The notes under the pieces: generated by a model
The model's database searches: none
Told to the model about the DNA's origin: nothing
What the model saw: only the letters and a program-made list of their open reading frames with translations
Program-made: the position numbers and the translations under genes
DNA from: Streptococcus uberis
GTDB lineage: Bacteria; Bacillota; Bacilli; Lactobacillales; Streptococcaceae
Reading direction: 5' to 3'
Assembly: GCF_900475595.1 (NCBI RefSeq)
Contig: NZ_LS483397.1
Coordinates: 1,521,001-1,585,000, forward strand
DNA length: 64,000 nt
In this document: in pieces, positions 60,927 to 64,000 of the stretch
How positions within the stretch are numbered: position 1 is the stretch's first letter
Layout: each line of letters begins with the position of its first letter

Positions 60927-62387
60927 TTAAATAATTGCGAGAATGACAAAATTCAAAATAAATAAGAATGTTGCTCCCCATAAGATAGGGTGAATTTCTT
61001 TAGATTTGCCTGTTACAATTTTAACTAAACAATAGAAAATAAAGGCACCCGCAATACCATATGAAATTGAATAACATAAGGCCATGAAGAAAGCTGCGAA
61101 AAAGGCTGGAAGAGCATCTTCAAAATTGCTCCAGTCAACATCCAAGAATGATGATACCATCATAACCCCTACTATAATTAAAGCCGGTGCAGTTGCAGCT
61201 GCTGGTACAATACCAACGAGAGGAAGGAGTAAGATTGAAAGGAGGAAACACATTGCTGTTGAAACAGCAGTTAAACCAGTTCGTCCACCTTCAGCAATAC
61301 CTGCTGCAGATTCCACGTAAGTTGTTGTATTAGATGTTCCAAATAAGGCACCGATTGATGTCCCAATAGCATCGGCAAAAAGGGCGCGATCCATTTTGGA
61401 ACTGAAACCTGTACTATTTTCAAGTGCTTCTTCATCTGCTGCAGAGAAGATACCTGTACGACGACCAGTACCGATAAAAGTACCAATGGTATCAAATGTG
61501 TCAGATAAGGAGAAGGCAAAAATTGTCATTAATACTAATGGTAGACGACTCGTATCGCTAAATAAAGATGACATGCCACCAAAAGCAGCAAAAAATGTAG
61601 TTCCTAATTCGTTAAAGGCTTGGCCTATATGGTTTGATCCAAAATTGATTGCTGACAAATCAACAACTCCTAAAGGAATACCAACCAATGTTGTCACAAT
61701 AATACCGATTAAAATAGCGCCTCGAACATTTTTGATGACTAAAACAGCCATTAACAATAAGCCAAAGACTGCTAATAAAACACTTGGGTTCGTAAATGTT
61801 GAAATTGCAGGAACAACCCCACCGTTTGCATTCACTGAAAAGATACCTTTCGCGAAAGTTTTAGCGGTTGCTTTGGCAGGTTCAACACCATTTACCGCAA
61901 CAATATTTTGAGCAGACAATGAAAAATCAATAATATTGGCATTCTTGAAACCTAGATAGGCCACGAATACACCAATTCCTCCACCGATAGCATGTTGTAA
62001 GCTTTGAGGAATTGCTTTAATGATACTTTTACGAACTTTTGTGACTGTAATAAAAATGTTAAATAGACCACAGATAAATACCATCGCGAGTGCTTCTTGC
62101 CAAGAAAAACCAAGGCCAAAAACGACTGTGTAGGTAAAGAATGCATTTAGTCCCATACCTGGAGCTAGTGCATAAGGTACATTTGCAAATAGTCCCATAA
62201 TAAGCGTTGAAATGGCAGCAGCAATGATAGTAGCTAAAAATACTGCCTTAGTTGGCATACCTGCAGCCCCAAGAATACTTGGGTTGACAAATAAGATATA
62301 GGACATCGCAAAGAATGTTGTCAGACCAGCAACAATCTCTGTTGAAACGGTTGTACCGTTTTCTTTTAATTTAAAAAACTTTTCCAT
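60927..62387 (-). CDS. NCS2 (AzgA/PbuG-like) purine permease
   Basis: Membrane permease of 486 residues with about twelve to fourteen hydrophobic segments. The family pattern MEKFFKLKENGTTVSTEIVAGLTTFFAMSYILFVNP (in parts), LAPGMGLNAFFTYTVV and SDTFDTIGTFIGTG identifies the AzgA/PbuG guanine-hypoxanthine group. The leader holds a promoter, a PurBox-like motif and a terminator hairpin. Substrate is inferred from the family. Confidence 0.9.
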   Translation of the reverse strand: MEKFFKLKENGTTVSTEIVAGLTTFFAMSYILFVNPSILGAAGMPTKAVFLATIIAAAISTLIMGLFANVPYALAPGMGLNAFFTYTVVFGLGFSWQEALAMVFICGLFNIFITVTKVRKSIIKAIPQSLQHAIGGGIGVFVAYLGFKNANIIDFSLSAQNIVAVNGVEPAKATAKTFAKGIFSVNANGGVVPAISTFTNPSVLLAVFGLLLMAVLVIKNVRGAILIGIIVTTLVGIPLGVVDLSAINFGSNHIGQAFNELGTTFFAAFGGMSSLFSDTSRLPLVLMTIFAFSLSDTFDTIGTFIGTGRRTGIFSAADEEALENSTGFSSKMDRALFADAIGTSIGALFGTSNTTTYVESAAGIAEGGRTGLTAVSTAMCFLLSILLLPLVGIVPAAATAPALIIVGVMMVSSFLDVDWSNFEDALPAFFAAFFMALCYSISYGIAGAFIFYCLVKIVTGKSKEIHPILWGATFLFILNFVILAII

Positions 62388-62420
62388 TTGAATGGAGTCT
62401 CCTTAGTGTAAAAGTAAAAT

Positions 62421-62450
62421 CAAAAAAAGCGTCATCCTAAATGACTGGCT
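62421..62450 (-). terminator. Leader terminator of the purine permease gene
   Basis: AGC..GTCAT-TTAGG-ATGAC.GCT hairpin with a two-base bulge, followed by seven T on the minus strand, about 35-65 bases after the predicted transcription start and before the ATG. An upstream ATGAT could pair with GTCAT to form an antiterminator. Confidence 0.7.
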
Positions 62451-62488
62451 TTCCTTATCATCTTATATCGTTTCAAACGACACCATTT

Positions 62489-62517
62489 ATAGTACCACTT
62501 GCAGAATCACTTTTCAA
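62489..62517 (-). promoter_or_regulatory. Purine permease promoter
   Basis: -35 TTGAAA (62512-62517), 17-base spacer, -10 TACTAT (62489-62494). The 13-base palindrome TCGTTTCAAACGA at 62468-62480 begins at the predicted transcription start. Confidence 0.65.
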
Positions 62518-62540
62518 ACTATTTTTCAAAATTTTTAATA

Positions 62541-62553
62541 AACGTTCGCTTTT
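62541..62553 (-). promoter_or_regulatory. PurBox-like motif
   Basis: AAAAGCGAACGTT on the minus strand fits the PurR box consensus AWWWCCGAACWWT at 11 of 13 positions, centred about 65 bases upstream of the predicted transcription start. Confidence 0.5.
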
Positions 62554-62619
62554 TCGGGGGAATCGCTAGCGCTTTTAAAAGATTTATAATCATTACTATT
62601 GAAATGACAGTTTTTTTGT

Positions 62620-62625
62620 TATACT
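62620..62625 (+). promoter_or_regulatory. Promoter of the HAD gene, predicted leaderless
   Basis: Extended -10 TGT-TATACT followed by six bases (TTAAGC) and the ATG at 62632. TTGAAA lies 15 bases upstream of the -10. No SD. Confidence 0.7.
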
Positions 62626-62631
62626 TTAAGC

Positions 62632-63444
62632 ATGACTAATAAAATTATTGCAATCGATTTAGATGGAACATTATTACACCACGATAACACAATTTCAGAA
62701 TACACTAAAAAGGTTATCCAAAAAGTACAAGAGAAAGGGCATCAAGTTGTTATTTCAACTGGAAGACCCTATCGAATGGCCTTAGATTATTACATGCAAC
62801 TGCAATTAAAAACACCTATGATAACATTTAACGGCTCTTTAACTCACATGCCCGAACAAAAATGGGAGTATGAACATAATGTTACTTTAAATAGGAAGTA
62901 TTTATTTGATATCCTGAAATGCCAGAACGATTTCAAAATGGATTTTATTGCCAGTGAGTACCGCAAAAACTTCTACATTACACTTTCCAATCGTGATAAA
63001 ATTGATCCCCAACTCTTTGGTGTTGATGAAATTACGGATGACATGAAACTTGAAGAAAGCAAAATCACACGCAATCCAAATGCCCTATTAATGCAAACTC
63101 ATCATGAGGATAAATATGCATTAGCTAAAAATATGAGAGCTTACTTTGATGACGAAATAGAGGTTGATTCTTGGGGCGGTCCATTAAATATTTTAGAGAT
63201 TTCTCCTAAAAACATAAATAAAGCCTATGCACTTAATTATTTGTTGAAAATTATGAATAAAGATAACAAAGACTTAATTGCTTTTGGCGATGAGCATAAC
63301 GATACCGAAATGTTGGCTTTTGCAGGAACGGGATATGCTATGAAAAACGCAAGTCCTGTTTTATTACCTTATGCAGATCAGCAATTGGACTATAGTAACG
63401 AAGAAGACGGCGTAGCTAAAAAGCTTGAAGAGCTTTTCTTATGA
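62632..63444 (+). CDS. Cof-type HAD-IIB family phosphatase
   Basis: A 270-residue hydrolase. Motif I IAIDLDGTLLHHD, motif II ISTGRPYR, motif IV FGDEHNDTEMLAFAG; the C2B cap lies between. Substrate undetermined; family members act on phosphosugars. Divergent from the purine permease and predicted to have a leaderless mRNA. Confidence 0.9.
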   Translation: MTNKIIAIDLDGTLLHHDNTISEYTKKVIQKVQEKGHQVVISTGRPYRMALDYYMQLQLKTPMITFNGSLTHMPEQKWEYEHNVTLNRKYLFDILKCQNDFKMDFIASEYRKNFYITLSNRDKIDPQLFGVDEITDDMKLEESKITRNPNALLMQTHHEDKYALAKNMRAYFDDEIEVDSWGGPLNILEISPKNINKAYALNYLLKIMNKDNKDLIAFGDEHNDTEMLAFAGTGYAMKNASPVLLPYADQQLDYSNEEDGVAKKLEELFL

Positions 63445-63453
63445 GTAAAAACG

Positions 63454-63484
63454 AAACCACTTTTTGAATAAAAGTGGTTTTTTT
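63454..63484 (+). terminator. Terminator of the HAD gene
   Basis: AAACCACTTTT and AAAAGTGGTTT form an 11-bp stem with a 5-base loop; T-run follows. Confidence 0.88.
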
Positions 63485-63674
63485 GGCATTATTTTGCTTA
63501 TTAAACACTTTTAAGTTTTCATATTTTTTCTGTCACTTTCACTCTTTTTCCTGTATTTTCTTCTAAAATATTTCCATTCAATCATAATATAATACCGATA
63601 TTTAGGGAAAAATGATTATATCCTACTAAATTCTGAAAAGATTTTCATATTTTATAATTATTTTGAAAAAGGTA
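63485..63674. other. AT-rich intergenic stretch upstream of the manL promoter
   Basis: Together with the manL promoter and leader this forms a 370-base gap. I see no gene in it. Several AT-rich -10-like hexamers exist but no clear second promoter. Confidence 0.5.
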
Positions 63675-63703
63675 TTGCTTTTTACTTGAAAACGTTTTAA
63701 AAT
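63675..63703 (+). promoter_or_regulatory. manL promoter with internal cre-like site
   Basis: -35 TTGCTT (63675-63680), 17-base spacer, -10 TAAAAT (63698-63703). TGAAAACGTTTTAA (63687-63700) fits cre with one change and spans the spacer. Confidence 0.75.
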
Positions 63704-63814
63704 AGAGACGTTCTTGAATTTCGTTTAAAAGGAAAAGAATTGCCAAATGATTTTGGAAGGAGATTATTCTTTTTCATTTCAACGAAAAAAAATATATAAG
63801 GAGGAAGAACAAGA

Positions 63815-64000
63815 ATGGGTATCGGTATTATTATTGCCAGCCACGGTAAATTTGCTGAAGGTATTCATCAATCTGGTTCTATGATTTTTGGCGAACAAGA
63901 GAAAGTACAAGTTGTTACTTTCATGCCAAACGAAGGACCTGATGATTTATACGGACACTTCAACAATGCTATCGCTCAATTTGATGCTGATGATGAAATC
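63815..64000 (+). CDS. manL: PTS mannose EIIAB component, 5' part
   Basis: First 62 codons of the mannose/glucose PTS EIIAB protein; the rest lies beyond the right edge. [20 protein letters not shown] carries the phospho-histidine H10. AAGGAGG lies before the ATG. The full protein passes phosphate from HPr to ManMN and also signals sugar status in streptococci. Confidence 0.92.
   Translation, partial: MGIGIIIASHGKFAEGIHQSGSMIFGEQEKVQVVTFMPNEGPDDLYGHFNNAIAQFDADDEI

Noticed and set aside
61396..61911. A 171-residue plus-strand frame antisense to the purine permease
   Set aside because: Same reason: an antisense shadow with no start signals.
62468..62480. Palindrome TCGTTTCAAACGA considered as a cre site
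   Set aside because: It does not match TGNAANCG spacing; kept only as an unexplained palindrome in the permease leader.

Overview
The window is low-GC Gram-positive DNA. Gene content and order point to a pyogenic-group Streptococcus: mraY-pbpX-ftsL-rsmH, glpFOK, a T-box-led glyQS pair, copYAZ, rimP-nusA-ylxR-ylxQ-infB-rbfA, ecsAB beside hit, and tsaE-GNAT-LCP. The complete lactose/tagatose cluster next to a galactitol-type PTS fits Streptococcus uberis or a close relative, but the species is an inference that I could not test by database search. Almost everything is on the minus strand. Plus-strand genes are at 30562, 32303, 44615 (lacR), 57803/58219, 62632 and 63815.

Layout. 1-1876: an amino-acid ABC importer, whose ATPase runs off the left edge. 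2011-7978: a DEAD-box helicase, then the division/wall operon rsmH-ftsL-pbpX-mraY. 8061-10126: proBA. 10188-12825: a small protein plus an ABC exporter pair. 12984-15793: transketolase and a transaldolase-like protein. 15929-22864: a flavoprotein translationally coupled to an Mga-like regulator, then glpK-glpO-glpF. 23006-26660: a YnzC/DUF896 protein and glyQS with its T-box leader. 26784-29060: an ICMT-like membrane protein, an IS3-family remnant and a decayed PTS EIIC gene. This is the only clearly eroded stretch. 29233-33707: nagA, a repeat-bearing membrane protein, degV with a divergent TetR regulator, and a HAD phosphatase. 33808-45382: the lac region. 45410-48284: copYAZ. 48390-53995: the nusA/infB operon. 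54161-57527: tRNA-Ser, trmB, ccrZ, ecsAB. 57803-60834: hit, a small membrane protein, an LCP protein, a GNAT protein and tsaE. 60927-64000: a purine permease, a HAD phosphatase and the start of manL.

The lac region works as one catabolic unit. LacE/LacF import and phosphorylate lactose, and LacG splits lactose-6-phosphate. LacAB, LacC and LacD take galactose-6-phosphate through tagatose phosphates to triose phosphates, with LacX as a mutarotase-like accessory. A separate galactitol-family EIIA/EIIB/EIIC set heads the transcript. Control elements visible in the DNA are two cre-like sites, a RAT/terminator pair for LacT, and repeated AAACAAAAA motifs near the LacR-linked promoters.

The most notable cross-cutting observation is regulatory. 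Five genes (rsmH, proB, the flavoprotein, tsaE and the HAD gene at 62632) have no usable Shine-Dalgarno sequence. Each instead has an extended -10 element ending 6 (once 7) bases before the ATG, which predicts leaderless mRNAs. Other points of interest are a rimP frame with no AUG/GUG/UUG start at its SD, a 13-bp inverted repeat upstream of glpK, a flavoprotein missing the NADH-oxidase cysteine yet coupled to a regulator, an attenuator-like leader plus PurBox on the purine permease, and a glyQS T-box terminator without a U-tract. I found no CRISPR array, prophage or wholly new multigene system.
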